From: CAZEBW01 sp964510205
GTDB taxonomy: Bacteria > Chloroflexota > Anaerolineae > VGOG01
Assembly (NCBI GenBank): GCA_964510205.1
Contig: CAZEBW010000011.1
Location: 9,251-73,250 of the forward strand
Direction: 5' to 3'
DNA length: 64,000 nt
The translations under genes were made by a program, and so were the position numbers. Below are positions 39,969-49,087 of this stretch, one piece after another. How positions within the stretch are numbered: position 1 is the stretch's first letter; each line of letters starts with the position of its first letter. Below the pieces are notes generated by a model, which was given only the letters and a program-made list of their open reading frames with translations, ran no database searches and was not told the origin of the DNA.

Positions 39969-41387
39969 ATGACAAAGAAAAGCGAAATTCCCTTCGGCGC
40001 TCAGTTCAGCCCCAATCAGGTAGACCTATCCACCCTGCTTGCAATCATCCACGATCACGCGGGCAATCGCGACAGAATTACGGAGGCCATTCGCGATCAG
40101 TTCTTTGCGAGCCACGCCTCAAGAGCAGACGATCCCAAAACTCAACGATGGAAGTTAGCCGACAACACGGTGCTAGCTATGCGCGCATACGAACTGCTGG
40201 AAGAAGACTGTGAAACTCCAACCGCATTAGCGAGCTAGTTGCTGGCAATTGCTGACGCGCCTGATGCGCTCTACGAACGATTCGCCAAACACATCCTGAC
40301 CAACCTCAGAGGGATTCCCTTCGTGGAAACCTTGCAGGCGATGCAAACAGCCGGTGAAGGAGTCACTCTTCGTACGCTGAGGAAACGTCTAGAGCAACGC
40401 GGACTACACGTCCCGCGTGGCTCCGTGCACCTCAGCAGCATGCGCCTGTGGTTGGCGCAAGCGAGGATCTTCGATCCAAGCATCAAAGGTGGCCCACGAT
40501 TGTATGAAATCAACCAGAGTCGCCTAAAAGATCTGCTTGGCATCGGGATGGATGCAATTGATGAACTGACTCAGCTGAACAGAGCCCAGCGAGCCTTCCT
40601 GCGTGCGCTCACGCGCGTTGTTGAGCCAGAACCTCTCATCGCTAACAATGTGGCTGATCTGGCGAATATGCTCTACAGCGTGGAATATAATCACAAGCAA
40701 CTACCCAAGTCCATCCTATTCCCGCTACGTGATCTGGGTTACATAGAGTTGACAAAATCAACAGTGGGGCGCGGCGCCAAACCCTATGAAGTCTCACGCA
40801 CGCCCAAGTTTCGCCAGGAGATTTCTGAGCCCATACTCGAAGCGGCGTCTGACAAAGCGGGGCTGGTGCCGAGAGAGCTTTTCGAGCGTCCGCTTTCGGA
40901 GATACTCGCAGATCTGAAATCATCCGACACGTATATCAAAGGGAAAGCGCTTGAACTACTGGCGATGTATTTTACTCGCTTGATTGATTTGGATTTCAAG
41001 GGCTGGCGCACACGCAGCGCGGACACAGGCGGCGCCGAAGTGGACGTCATTGTTGAAGGGGCACGGCTCATCTTTAGTCGTTGGCAGATTCAGGCGAAGA
41101 ACACCGCCACCGTCCGGTTAGGCGATGTTGCAAAGGAAGTCGGTCTATCGCTCACATTCATCTACTCTAACGTGGTGATGGTTATAACGACCGGCGATTT
41201 CACCAGAGACACCTATAGCTACGCTGACCACGTAATGAGGACCTGCAACCTCAATGTGATTTTGTTGAATGGCTCCGAGCTTGAGCGCCTCAGCCAAGAC
41301 CCAACAAAGATCGTACCTATTCTGAACAGCAAAGCTGAACGAGCTATGAAGTTAAAAGAGCGCACAGATTACTTCGCAGCGCAGTAG
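39969..41387 (+). pseudogene. Restriction endonuclease, split by an in-frame TAG at 40236-40238
   Basis: Two open segments in the same frame (39969-40238 and 40239-41387) are divided only by one TAG. Joined, they give about 472 residues. The N-terminal part begins MTKKSEIPFGAQFSPNQVDL with LADNTVLAMRAYELLEED. After the stop come LYERFAKHILTNLRGIPFVE, a wHTH-like middle, and a PD-(D/E)xK-like core with Asp in GAEVDVIVEG and the Gln-x-Lys of WQIQAKNT. The second segment has no ribosome site; its TTG directly follows the TAG. I therefore read this as one nuclease gene with a nonsense change, or one needing readthrough. The gene pairs with the methyltransferase 19 bases downstream. Its recognition site is unknown. 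Confidence 0.75.
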
Positions 41388-41405
41388 CCAACAGGGGGTA
41401 GCATT

Positions 41406-42461
41406 ATGACGGAAATCTGTTTTGAGCAAGATGCTTTTTACACAACCACCCACGGCGCTGCCTACTTGGGGGACGCGCTGACTTACCTGCGCCAAATGCA
41501 GCCCGGATCTGTTGATCTAATCGTGACCTCTCCACCTTTTGCCTTGAAACGCCAGAAGGAGTACGGCAACGTTGATGCAAAAGACTATGTACTATGGTTC
41601 ATGAAATTCGCGGTTCAATTTAAGAGAATACTCAAAGACACTGGTAGCCTAGTCGTTGACATTGGGGGTACCTGGGTCAGAGGACAACCCACTCGCTCAT
41701 TGTACCACTTTGAACTAGTGATTGCATTGTGTAAAGAGTTGGGGTTTCATTTGGCCCAAGAGTTCTATTGGTACAATCCATCCAAGCTGCCCTCCCCAGC
41801 TGAGTGGGTGACAGTCCGGCGAATTCGTGTCAAGGACGCAGTTGATCCAGTCTGGTGGCTGTCGAAGACTCCAGATCCCAAAGCAAGTAACCGACGGGTG
41901 CTAAAACCATACAGTGAGTCTATGAAGAAGTTGTTGAAGAGAGGCTATAAAGCAAAACTACGACCGTCAGGACACGACATCTCCGAGAATTTCTTGAAGG
42001 ACAACAAAGGTGCGATTCCACCAAACTTGTTGAGGATAGCAAACACAGACTCGAACAACATATATTTGCGCCAATGTCGCGAACATGGTATCAAACCTCA
42101 CCCAGCGCGATTTCCACATGACCTACCCAGGTTCTTCATCAAATTCCTCACCGACCCTGGCGATCTCGTAATTGATCCGTTTGCAGGCAGCAACATCACT
42201 GGCGAGGTGGCCGAAGGATTAGGGCGACGCTGGCTGGCATTTGAGCTGGTCGAAGAGTACCTTGAGGCATCCAAGTTTCGTTTCCCCCGCTTCTGTGGGC
42301 AACCTTCCCTTTTCAGCCTCCAGAAAGAGCCCATAGAAACAGAAAGCGCCAGGGATGACGAGCAAGTAGCTAAAATGGTTTGGCAGCCGGCACTCCTCGA
42401 ATCCCAACCACAGTATCTAAAAGAGGAAGGTGAGGCAGAAATGGAAGATGAAAAGAGGTAA
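41406..42461 (+). CDS. Site-specific DNA methyltransferase (beta-type, N4-C or N6-A)
   Basis: A 351-residue methyltransferase. The catalytic motif IV, DLIVTSPPFALKRQKEYG (about residue 38), comes before the SAM-binding motif I, VIDPFAGSNITGEVAEGLG (about residue 257), an order seen in beta-class enzymes. The TSPP form favours N4-cytosine methylation. The middle KPHPARFPHDLPRFFIKFLT fits the family. It protects host DNA from the cognate nuclease, which here is split by a stop. The ATG has AGGGGGTAGC upstream. The last 40 residues are not conserved-looking. It is intact, with no repeat inserts. Confidence 0.9.
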   Translation: MTEICFEQDAFYTTTHGAAYLGDALTYLRQMQPGSVDLIVTSPPFALKRQKEYGNVDAKDYVLWFMKFAVQFKRILKDTGSLVVDIGGTWVRGQPTRSLYHFELVIALCKELGFHLAQEFYWYNPSKLPSPAEWVTVRRIRVKDAVDPVWWLSKTPDPKASNRRVLKPYSESMKKLLKRGYKAKLRPSGHDISENFLKDNKGAIPPNLLRIANTDSNNIYLRQCREHGIKPHPARFPHDLPRFFIKFLTDPGDLVIDPFAGSNITGEVAEGLGRRWLAFELVEEYLEASKFRFPRFCGQPSLFSLQKEPIETESARDDEQVAKMVWQPALLESQPQYLKEEGEAEMEDEKR

Positions 42462-42487
42462 GCCTCAATTCGCACAGGAGGAAAACA

Positions 42488-42967
42488 ATGACGGAAGAGA
42501 AGAGCGCTGGCTCCGAGCCTCGTGGCCGTTACTTCGAGGATTTCGAAGTGGGGGACGAAGTGACCAGCCAGGGCCGCACGGTGACCGAGGCCGACATCGT
42601 GGCCTTCGCCGCCCTCACCGGGGACTACAACCCACTGCACTGCGACGCCGAGTACGCCAAAGGCACCCTCTTCGGAGAGCGCATTGCTCACGGCCTGCTG
42701 GGCCTGTCCATCGCTTCGGGCCTGATCGAGCGACTGGGCTTCATCGCCGGCACGGTCGAGGCTTTCCTGGGCTTGGATTGGAAGTTCCGCGGCCCCATCA
42801 AGATCGGCGATACCATCCGCGTCGAAGCCCAGGTGACTCGCAAGAAGGAGATGCAGCGGCTGGGAGGCGGTCTCATCGTTTTGGATGTGGCTGTGGTCAA
42901 TCAGAGCGACGAAACCGTCCAAAAGGGTCAATGGACAGTCCTCATCAAAAGCAAACCCGTACCTTAA
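42488..42967 (+). CDS. MaoC-family dehydratase
   Basis: A 159-residue hot-dog hydratase with RGRYFEDFEVGDEVTSQGRT, then the catalytic stretch AFAALTGDYNPLHCDAEYA (Asp and His of R-specific enoyl-CoA hydratases) and RIAHGLLGLSIASGLIERLG. The substrate would be an enoyl-CoA. AGGAGG lies eight bases before the ATG. It starts 26 bases after the methyltransferase and ends just before the LacI promoter, so it may be read from the R-M transcript. No other acyl-CoA genes are adjacent, and its physiological partner is not visible. Confidence 0.86.
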   Translation: MTEEKSAGSEPRGRYFEDFEVGDEVTSQGRTVTEADIVAFAALTGDYNPLHCDAEYAKGTLFGERIAHGLLGLSIASGLIERLGFIAGTVEAFLGLDWKFRGPIKIGDTIRVEAQVTRKKEMQRLGGGLIVLDVAVVNQSDETVQKGQWTVLIKSKPVP

Positions 42968-42983
42968 AATTTCCCCCAACCCC

Positions 42984-43036
42984 TTGACATCCGAAACGTT
43001 TTGGAGTATAATGTAATTACTCCCAAAACGTTTCGG
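42984..43036 (+). promoter_or_regulatory. Promoter with two inverted LacI-type operators
   Basis: TTGACA (42984-42989), 17 bases and TATAAT (43007-43012) form a full-consensus promoter. Operator 1, CCGAAACGTTTTGG (42991-43004), fills the spacer. Operator 2, CCAAAACGTTTCGG (43023-43036), lies over the start of transcription and is its exact reverse complement. Their centres are 32 bases apart, about three helical turns. The central CG-containing palindromes are typical LacI/GalR half-site pairs. Repression would be direct and cooperative. Confidence 0.88.
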
Positions 43037-43072
43037 ATTTTTCTTTATCCCCTGCCGAGAGAGGAAGACGCG

Positions 43073-44089
43073 ATGAGTGTCACCCTCAAGGACATCGCTG
43101 CCGAAGTAGGCTACTCAGTTACCACCGTCTCCCGTGCCTTGAACGACTACGATGATGTCAGCGAGGCGACCAAACAGCTCATCAAACGCGTAGCCCAAGA
43201 AATGGGCTACCATCCTCATGTTATTGCCCAAAGTCTACAAAGCAAACGCACCAACACCGTGGGCTTCATCGTCCCCGCCACCGAGCACTATCTTTCAGAC
43301 CCCTATTTTCTTGAACTTCTAGCTGGCATAGGTGACGGGGCTGCCCTCTGTGCTTTCGACCTCCTCGTCTCCACCTGTAAGCCCATGGGCGCCCAAGAGC
43401 ACCTGGCCTACGAGAGAATGGTCCGAGGGCGCAGGGTGGACGGCATCATTGTGGCCCGCACGCGGCGCGATGACGAGCGAATCGCCTACCTGGTGAGCGA
43501 GGGATTTCCCTTGATTGCCTTTGGCCGCACCGCTTCGGACCTGGATTTTCCCTATCTGGACATAGACGGGGAAAAGGGCGTCTTCGAAGCGGTGGAGCAC
43601 CTCATCGGCTTGGGGCACCGGCGCATCGGTTTCATCGCCCCCTCCATGTACCTGACGTTCGCAGCGCATCGCCTGGCTGGTTACAAGAAGGCCCTGCGAA
43701 GTCATGGCCTGCAATTCGACCCCGCACTGACCGTCGAGGGCAACCTCACTCAATCGGGCGGCTCCCAAAGTATGCGGCGGCTCCTCGACCTGGAAGATCC
43801 GCCCACGGCCGTTATGGCCGGCAACGATCTGATGGCCTTCGGAGCGATGGAAGCAGCCCAAGGGCGAGGACTGGTCGTCGGCCGAGATATCGCCGTGATC
43901 GGCTTCGACGATGTGCCTCTGGCGGCGCATTTCCATCCTAGTTTGACCACCGTCCGCCAACCTATCTATGAGATTGGGAAGATGCTCTCTCAAAGATTAG
44001 TCAAAATCATTGAGGGCAAGAAGCTGGCTCAGCCTCAGCTTCTCTTGCAGCCGGAGCTAGTCATCCGAGAATCCAGCGGGGTTGGCTGA
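43073..44089 (+). CDS. LacI-family transcriptional regulator
   Basis: A 338-residue repressor. The N-terminal helix-turn-helix and hinge are VTLKDIAAEVGYSVTTVSRA, then LNDYDDVSEATKQLIKRVAQ and EMGYHPHVIAQSLQSKRTNT. The periplasmic-binding-type effector domain has VGFIVPATEHYLSDPYFLEL and, near the end, VIGFDDVPLAAHFHPSLTTV. I place the start at the ATG at 43073 behind AGAGAGGAAG; an earlier frame start lies inside the promoter. It likely controls itself and the ABC operon downstream through the two operators in its promoter. The effector is probably a mannoside, inferred from the genes it precedes. Confidence 0.92.
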   Translation: MSVTLKDIAAEVGYSVTTVSRALNDYDDVSEATKQLIKRVAQEMGYHPHVIAQSLQSKRTNTVGFIVPATEHYLSDPYFLELLAGIGDGAALCAFDLLVSTCKPMGAQEHLAYERMVRGRRVDGIIVARTRRDDERIAYLVSEGFPLIAFGRTASDLDFPYLDIDGEKGVFEAVEHLIGLGHRRIGFIAPSMYLTFAAHRLAGYKKALRSHGLQFDPALTVEGNLTQSGGSQSMRRLLDLEDPPTAVMAGNDLMAFGAMEAAQGRGLVVGRDIAVIGFDDVPLAAHFHPSLTTVRQPIYEIGKMLSQRLVKIIEGKKLAQPQLLLQPELVIRESSGVG

Positions 44090-44212
44090 CTGAAACCGAG
44101 AAAGGGGGTGATCTATCGAATTCTGCTGAGCTAATGAACAGGGGATGCTTCACGAAGGAATCGTCCCACAGTCCCATTCTATCAGAAAACAGAAAATAAG
44201 GAGGAAACAAAA

Positions 44213-45685
44213 GTGATTAGGAAGACGTTCGTAAACTCGCTCTTAGTGTTCGCCATGCTGCTGACCCTGGTGGGTGTAGCCAGCGCTGCTCCGCCGGCCC
44301 AGGAGGAGTTGACCTACACGGTCAAGTTGGGCGACAACCTCTGGACCCTGGCGGAGAAGTACCTGGGCAACGGCGCGGCCTACTGGGCCATCGTTGATGC
44401 CACCAACGCCAAGTCGGGGGAAGGCTTCGCCACCATCGAAAACCCCAGCCTGATCCAGCCTGGTTGGAAGCTCCTCATCCCCGGCGCCGAGGCACCGGCG
44501 CCGGAGGCCCCAGATGTGGCTGGCCAGACCCTCGTCTTCTCTTCCAGGTTGTTCAGCCCACCCCGTGAGCAAGAATACTTCATCAACGAGATCATCAAGC
44601 CGTTTGAAGAAGAGCACGGGGTGACCGTCAACTTCCAGATTCTAGACGACGACACGCTCCTGGAGAGGGCAGAGATTCAGCAGAGCACCGACCACGTCAC
44701 CACGGACATCGTCTGCGCACACAACGGGAAGATGCCCGACTGGCTCGATGCAGGCTACGTGGAGGATTTGACGTCCTACGTTGAGTCCTGGACAGACCGG
44801 CACTTCAGCCCCACGTTCGAGTCCGACACCAACCGGGATGGGAAGCAGTACTTCCTGCCCGTGGGCGCCGATGTCTATCTGCTTCTGGCCAACAACAAGG
44901 CGCTGCCCTATCTCCCCGAGGGTGTAGATATTGACGCCATAACCTGGGAGCAGTATGCCCAGTGGGCCGTCAACATCGCCGAGGGGGAGGGCGAAGGCAA
45001 GGTCTGCATCACCGGCATCCCCATGAAGTCCTGGATCTACATGTTCGGCGGCTCGGCGCTTTCGTACGGCGCTGGCTTCCCAGACGCCAACTCGGCCGCG
45101 GCCATGGATGCCTGGAAGGTCTGGGAGACCATCGGCAAGGCCAACGGCTTCGTGCCGACGGTGATGAACGTTGATAGCTGCGTGGATCCCATGATGCGCG
45201 AGGAGTCGTGGCTGACGGTGTTCCACAATGCCCGCGCCGGCCAGGTCTATTCCTCTAACGAGACCCAGTTCACCTTGGCCCCCGCACCGATCGGATCGGA
45301 GGGCATCGGCACCATCGCCGGCGTCAGCGGTTACGCCATCATGAAGGGCGCGCCGCACCATGACCTAGCGGTCATGTTCCTCGATTACGTGACCCGACCC
45401 GACATCCAGGTGCAGATCGCTAAGGGCACTGGCGGCTTCATCCCGCCCGTGCAGGAAGCGCTGGAGTACATGGGCGACGAGGCCATTGACGAGGTCATGT
45501 CCAAGGCTATCCTGGTACTGGAGCAGGGCATCGCCTCCGGCGTGCCGGCCTACCTGTACCAGGATTGGGGAGCGGTCAAGCAGTGCTTCGACGACGTATT
45601 CGAGGACACCATCCTGCTTGGCGAGGATGTCACTCAGGAACGGCTCGACACCGCCCAGGCCTGTGTGGATGGCCTCTTGAAGTAG
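44213..45685 (+). CDS. LysM-fused sugar-binding protein of an ABC importer
   Basis: A 490-residue secreted protein. Residues 1-25 are a signal peptide ending VASA before APPAQEE; there is no lipobox cysteine. Residues about 34-92 form a LysM domain (TYTVKLGDNLWTLAEKYLGN to LIQPGWKLLIPG). A Pro/Ala linker leads to a solute-binding domain from about 110 on, with FSSRLFSPPREQEYFINEII, GGSALSYGAGFPDANSAAAM and YAIMKGAPHHDLAVMFLDYV. I infer that the LysM domain holds the binding protein on peptidoglycan instead of a lipid anchor. The start is GTG at 44213, with AAGGAGG upstream. It leads the permease and ATPase genes. Confidence 0.9.
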   Translation: MIRKTFVNSLLVFAMLLTLVGVASAAPPAQEELTYTVKLGDNLWTLAEKYLGNGAAYWAIVDATNAKSGEGFATIENPSLIQPGWKLLIPGAEAPAPEAPDVAGQTLVFSSRLFSPPREQEYFINEIIKPFEEEHGVTVNFQILDDDTLLERAEIQQSTDHVTTDIVCAHNGKMPDWLDAGYVEDLTSYVESWTDRHFSPTFESDTNRDGKQYFLPVGADVYLLLANNKALPYLPEGVDIDAITWEQYAQWAVNIAEGEGEGKVCITGIPMKSWIYMFGGSALSYGAGFPDANSAAAMDAWKVWETIGKANGFVPTVMNVDSCVDPMMREESWLTVFHNARAGQVYSSNETQFTLAPAPIGSEGIGTIAGVSGYAIMKGAPHHDLAVMFLDYVTRPDIQVQIAKGTGGFIPPVQEALEYMGDEAIDEVMSKAILVLEQGIASGVPAYLYQDWGAVKQCFDDVFEDTILLGEDVTQERLDTAQACVDGLLK

Positions 45686-45719
45686 CCTCACCGCTGGACG
45701 TGTAGCCACTTCTAACTGG

Positions 45720-45756
45720 ACAGAGCCGGGAAAACAATCCCATTTCCCGGCTCTGT
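45720..45756 (+). terminator. Strong hairpin after the binding-protein gene
   Basis: A 14-base perfect inverted repeat (ACAGAGCCGGGAAA and TTTCCCGGCTCTGT) 35 bases after the stop, without a long T run. It probably stabilises the upstream message or partly terminates, keeping the binding protein in excess over the membrane parts. Confidence 0.6.
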
Positions 45757-45776
45757 CTTCTAGACAGTACGAAAGC

Positions 45777-45891
45777 TCTTTGGGAGTCCGCTGGGTCAAA
45801 ACGCTGGAGTCCCCAACTCGTTGGGGCGGTGGCACGACACCCCCGAACAAGTTCGGGACTCCGGTGCGCCATCCGCGCAAACTCTCAAAGA
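45777..45891. repeat. Foldback segment with the 57-base GGAGTCCC element inside
   Basis: Outer arms TCTTTGGGAGT (45777-45787) and ACTCTCAAAGA (45881-45891) pair imperfectly. Inside them, 45806-45862 is a 57-base element with ends GGAGTCCC and GGGACTCC and arms AACTCGTTGGGG and CCCCGAACAAGTT. The same element, also 57 bases, sits inside the mannosidase gene at 51975-52031. No gene is visible between 45686 and 45919. Confidence 0.75.
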
Positions 45892-45919
45892 CCAAGACGA
45901 AAAAAAGAGGTGGACGGGT

Positions 45920-46837
45920 ATGACTGCAAGAGCGCGTCGGAACGGCAGAAACTGGAAGCATATTGCAAAAATGGCAACTCCTTACCTGTTGGTGCTTCCC
46001 GTCGTCCTCTACTACGCCGCCTTCTGGCTGCGACCCGTCCTCTCCTCGGTCATCGCCAGCTTCACGGACGCTGCCGGCCACTTCACGCTGGAGAACTTCG
46101 CCCTGGTATTCCGTGAGGAGAATTTCATCCCGGCCCTCAGGAACACGGCGGTCATTGTCGTTTTCTCCGTCACGTTGGAGTTCCTGGCCGCCTTGTTCCT
46201 GGCTCTGCTCATCAACAGGAAATTCAGAGGCTCAAGCCTCTTCCTGTTCCTGGCCATGATTCCCATGGCCCTGCCGGCTGCCGCAGCGGGAGCCATGTGG
46301 ATCACCGGCCTGACGGCCCACGGGTGGCTGAACAGCCTGCTGGGCTACCTGGGGATTCTGGCGGAGGGCAAGAAGATCTACTGGTTGGTTGGTTCCGACG
46401 CTAAGCTGCTGGCATCGCTGATCATCATTGATGCCTGGCAGGTGATTCCCTCGGTGATGATCATCCTGCTGGCCGGACTGCAGAACATACAGGAAGAAAT
46501 GAAAGAAGCCGGATATGTGTTCGGCGGGGACTACCTGCACGTTCTCAGGAAAATCACCCTCCCCTTGCTCAAACCGACCATTACCACAGCCGTGATACTG
46601 AGGATGATCTCCGCCATCCAGATATGGCTTATCGTGGTCGTTCTCCTCGGATTCTCTCGGCTGCCCGTCTTGGTGGAGAGGGTTGTCTTCTACACCAAAG
46701 AGGTGGATCAACTGTACATCGCTGACCAGATGGCCGCCGGCTATACCCTCGTGGTTGCTGCCATCGTATCGGTGGCGGCCCTGGCCTACCTGCAAGTGTC
46801 CGGAGCGTTCAAGCGGGGGGAGGAGCAACTCACATGA
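45920..46837 (+). CDS. ABC sugar importer permease (MalF-like)
   Basis: A 305-residue inner membrane protein with six helices, beginning NWKHIAKMATPYLLVLPVVL. The cytoplasmic coupling loop EEMKEAGYVFGGDYLHVLRK followed by ITLPLLKPT is a form of the EAA motif. The partner is the permease that overlaps by four bases. I start at the ATG at 45920 behind AAGAGGTGG; an upstream frame extension begins in the repeat and lacks a ribosome site. It imports the sugar delivered by the LysM-linked binding protein. Confidence 0.9.
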   Translation: MTARARRNGRNWKHIAKMATPYLLVLPVVLYYAAFWLRPVLSSVIASFTDAAGHFTLENFALVFREENFIPALRNTAVIVVFSVTLEFLAALFLALLINRKFRGSSLFLFLAMIPMALPAAAAGAMWITGLTAHGWLNSLLGYLGILAEGKKIYWLVGSDAKLLASLIIIDAWQVIPSVMIILLAGLQNIQEEMKEAGYVFGGDYLHVLRKITLPLLKPTITTAVILRMISAIQIWLIVVVLLGFSRLPVLVERVVFYTKEVDQLYIADQMAAGYTLVVAAIVSVAALAYLQVSGAFKRGEEQLT

Positions 46838-47901
46838 CAAAGAGAAAGCAGGCGGATGTCGCCAAGGCTGCAAAAAGAACGTCCTTTTACATCTTTGTCG
46901 TCGGGATCGCCATTGCCCTATTGCTGCCGTTCTACTTCATCGTCTCGTTGTCCTTCCTGTCCACGCGAGAGGCCTACACCTATCCTCTGCCGATGGTCCC
47001 TGCCCTCAACACCCAGTTCAAGCTAGAGCATGGGGAGCGGGGCTACCTTTTAAGCGTCTACGACAGGGTAGAGGGCGATTACGAGACCGTTCTGGACACC
47101 AAAGAACTGCAGAAAATGTCTGATTACGTGAAATACCAGTTGGCCACTCCCATGACCATAGAAGACCTCGAACAGCAAATCGCCAAGCTGGAGGACACGC
47201 AAGACGTGGTCTACTTCACCCGCCGCAGAAACCTGTTGAGCAACTACCAGACCTTCTTCGGCGTGGCCGGATACAAGTCCGTTCCCGCCCTGATCAGGAG
47301 CCTGCAGATCTGCGCCCTGACCATCGTCATCTCTCTGTCTATTGGAGGGATGGCGGGTTACGCCTTTGCCCGGTACACCTTCAAGGGGAAGGACCTGCTG
47401 AAGTTCAGCACCCTGTTTGTGAGGATGTTTCCCGGCGTGGCCATCGCCATCCCCATGATCAAGATCCTCATCGGGCTGAATTTCTACGACAAGCCCATCG
47501 GTCTGTCTCTGGTATATTCCATCGGCAACATCGCCCTCACCGTCTGGATCACGGCCAGCATCTTCATGGGCATCCCCGAATCGCTGGAAGAGGCGGCGCA
47601 GGTCTTCGGGGCCACTAAGGCTCGAGCCTTTCTGCGCATCACCCTACCACTGGCTCTGCCAGGACTGGCCGCCGCCGCCATGTACTCATTTCTAGGCGCC
47701 TGGAACGAAACGGTGGCAGCCATTATTCTGACGCAGTTTAATCCCACGTTCTCCGTGATCGTGTACCAAACCGTCCTGGGCGCCGTGGGACAGGTGAACC
47801 TGGCTGCAGCAGGCGGCATGGCGATGGCTTTGCCCGCCATCATCTTCACTTTCTTCATCCGCAGATACATCCGCCAAATGTGGGGCGGAGTCACGATTTA
47901 G
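46834..47901 (+). CDS. ABC sugar importer permease (MalG-like) with enlarged extracellular loop
   Basis: A 355-residue permease of six helices. The EAA motif is EEAAQVFGATKARAFLRITL, then PLALPGL. MalG-type proteins are usually near 280 residues. The surplus is a hydrophilic loop between the first two helices, about residues 52-145 (RGYLLSVYDRVEGDYETVLD, MTIEDLEQQIAKLEDTQDVV). It could contact the LysM-anchored binding protein. The start overlaps the previous stop (ATGA). Confidence 0.9.
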   Translation: MTKRKQADVAKAAKRTSFYIFVVGIAIALLLPFYFIVSLSFLSTREAYTYPLPMVPALNTQFKLEHGERGYLLSVYDRVEGDYETVLDTKELQKMSDYVKYQLATPMTIEDLEQQIAKLEDTQDVVYFTRRRNLLSNYQTFFGVAGYKSVPALIRSLQICALTIVISLSIGGMAGYAFARYTFKGKDLLKFSTLFVRMFPGVAIAIPMIKILIGLNFYDKPIGLSLVYSIGNIALTVWITASIFMGIPESLEEAAQVFGATKARAFLRITLPLALPGLAAAAMYSFLGAWNETVAAIILTQFNPTFSVIVYQTVLGAVGQVNLAAAGGMAMALPAIIFTFFIRRYIRQMWGGVTI

Positions 47902-47958
47902 CCCCCTCAGCCTGCCCCAACCTTGAGAGGGGAAGGAGATCCTTCATCGGAGGAAGCT

Positions 47959-49044
47959 ATGGCCACACTAACTTTGAAAAATGTCACAAAACAGTTTGGT
48001 CGGAAGGTGATAGCGGTCAAGGACTTCAGTCTGCAAGTGCCCGACCGGGAATTCCTGGTTCTGCTGGGCCCGTCCGGATGCGGCAAGACAACCACCCTGA
48101 GAATGGTTGCTGGCCTGGAAGAGGTCACTGAAGGAACCATTTTGATTGACAAGGTGGATGTGACCGATTTGCCGCCCAGGAAAAGAGATGTGAGCATGGT
48201 CTTCCAGAACTATGCGGTTTGGCCCCACATGACAGTCTATGACAACATCGCCTATGCCCTGAAACTGAAGAAGATGGACAAGGCGACCATTGACAAGACG
48301 GTCAAAGAGGCAACGGAGTTGACCAACATCGCCGAGCTTCTCGACCGCTACCCATCCCAGCTTTCGGGAGGGCAGCAGCAAAGGGTAGCGGTGGCCAGGG
48401 CCATCGCCGTGAAGCCCAAGCTGTTCCTGCTGGATGAGCCGCTCTCCAACCTGGACGCCAAGCTGAGAGTAGCCACGCGAACGGAACTGAAAGCGATTCA
48501 CGACAAAACCGAGGCCACCACCGTATTCGTCACCCACGACCAGTCCGAAGCCATGAGCCTGGCCGACCGCATTGTGATCATGAAGGACGGGGAAATCGTG
48601 CAGATAGGCACTCCGGACGATGTCTACCACCGCAGCGCGAGCCTGTTTGTGGCCGACTTCATCGGTACCCCTCCCACCAACTTCATGGACGTCGAGCTGA
48701 AGGTGGAGAACGGCGACTGTCGCTTGGTCAATCCTCATTTCGACTTCAAACTGAGCCCCGAGAATGCGGCAAAGCTGCGGACTCACGGGAAGAGAAAGCT
48801 TGTTCTTGGCGTCCGGCCTGAGAACATCCTGCTGGTGCGCGAAGAGGATTCCATTCTGTCCGCACAGTGCCTCGTGTCAGAACCACAGGGCTCGCACCAA
48901 ATCATCGCCATTGAACTGGGCGACAAAATCATCAAGATCATCGCCCCCGCCCATCCCAAGATCGCCTCCGCGGAAACGGTGCACATGACATTCGATCAAG
49001 AAGCGATGGCCTTTTTCGATAGTAACAGCGGTGTAAGGATCTGA
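47959..49044 (+). CDS. ABC sugar importer ATPase (MalK/UgpC-like)
   Basis: A 361-residue ATPase. Walker A is GPSGCGKTT near residue 37, the signature is LSGGQQQRVAVARAIAV near 134, Walker B is LFLLDEPLSNLDAK, and the H-loop is VFVTHDQSEAM. The C-terminal TOBE/OB region (from about 240) has FIGTPPTNFMDVEL and LVLGVRPENIL, as in MalK-type subunits. I start at the ATG at 47959 behind GGAGGAAGCT. A local ATPase completes the importer, which is not always the case in Chloroflexota sugar systems. Confidence 0.94.
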   Translation: MATLTLKNVTKQFGRKVIAVKDFSLQVPDREFLVLLGPSGCGKTTTLRMVAGLEEVTEGTILIDKVDVTDLPPRKRDVSMVFQNYAVWPHMTVYDNIAYALKLKKMDKATIDKTVKEATELTNIAELLDRYPSQLSGGQQQRVAVARAIAVKPKLFLLDEPLSNLDAKLRVATRTELKAIHDKTEATTVFVTHDQSEAMSLADRIVIMKDGEIVQIGTPDDVYHRSASLFVADFIGTPPTNFMDVELKVENGDCRLVNPHFDFKLSPENAAKLRTHGKRKLVLGVRPENILLVREEDSILSAQCLVSEPQGSHQIIAIELGDKIIKIIAPAHPKIASAETVHMTFDQEAMAFFDSNSGVRI

Positions 49045-49087
49045 GCGGTGACACGCCGAAAATAGAGCTGCTGAGGTATGCTGCCAG

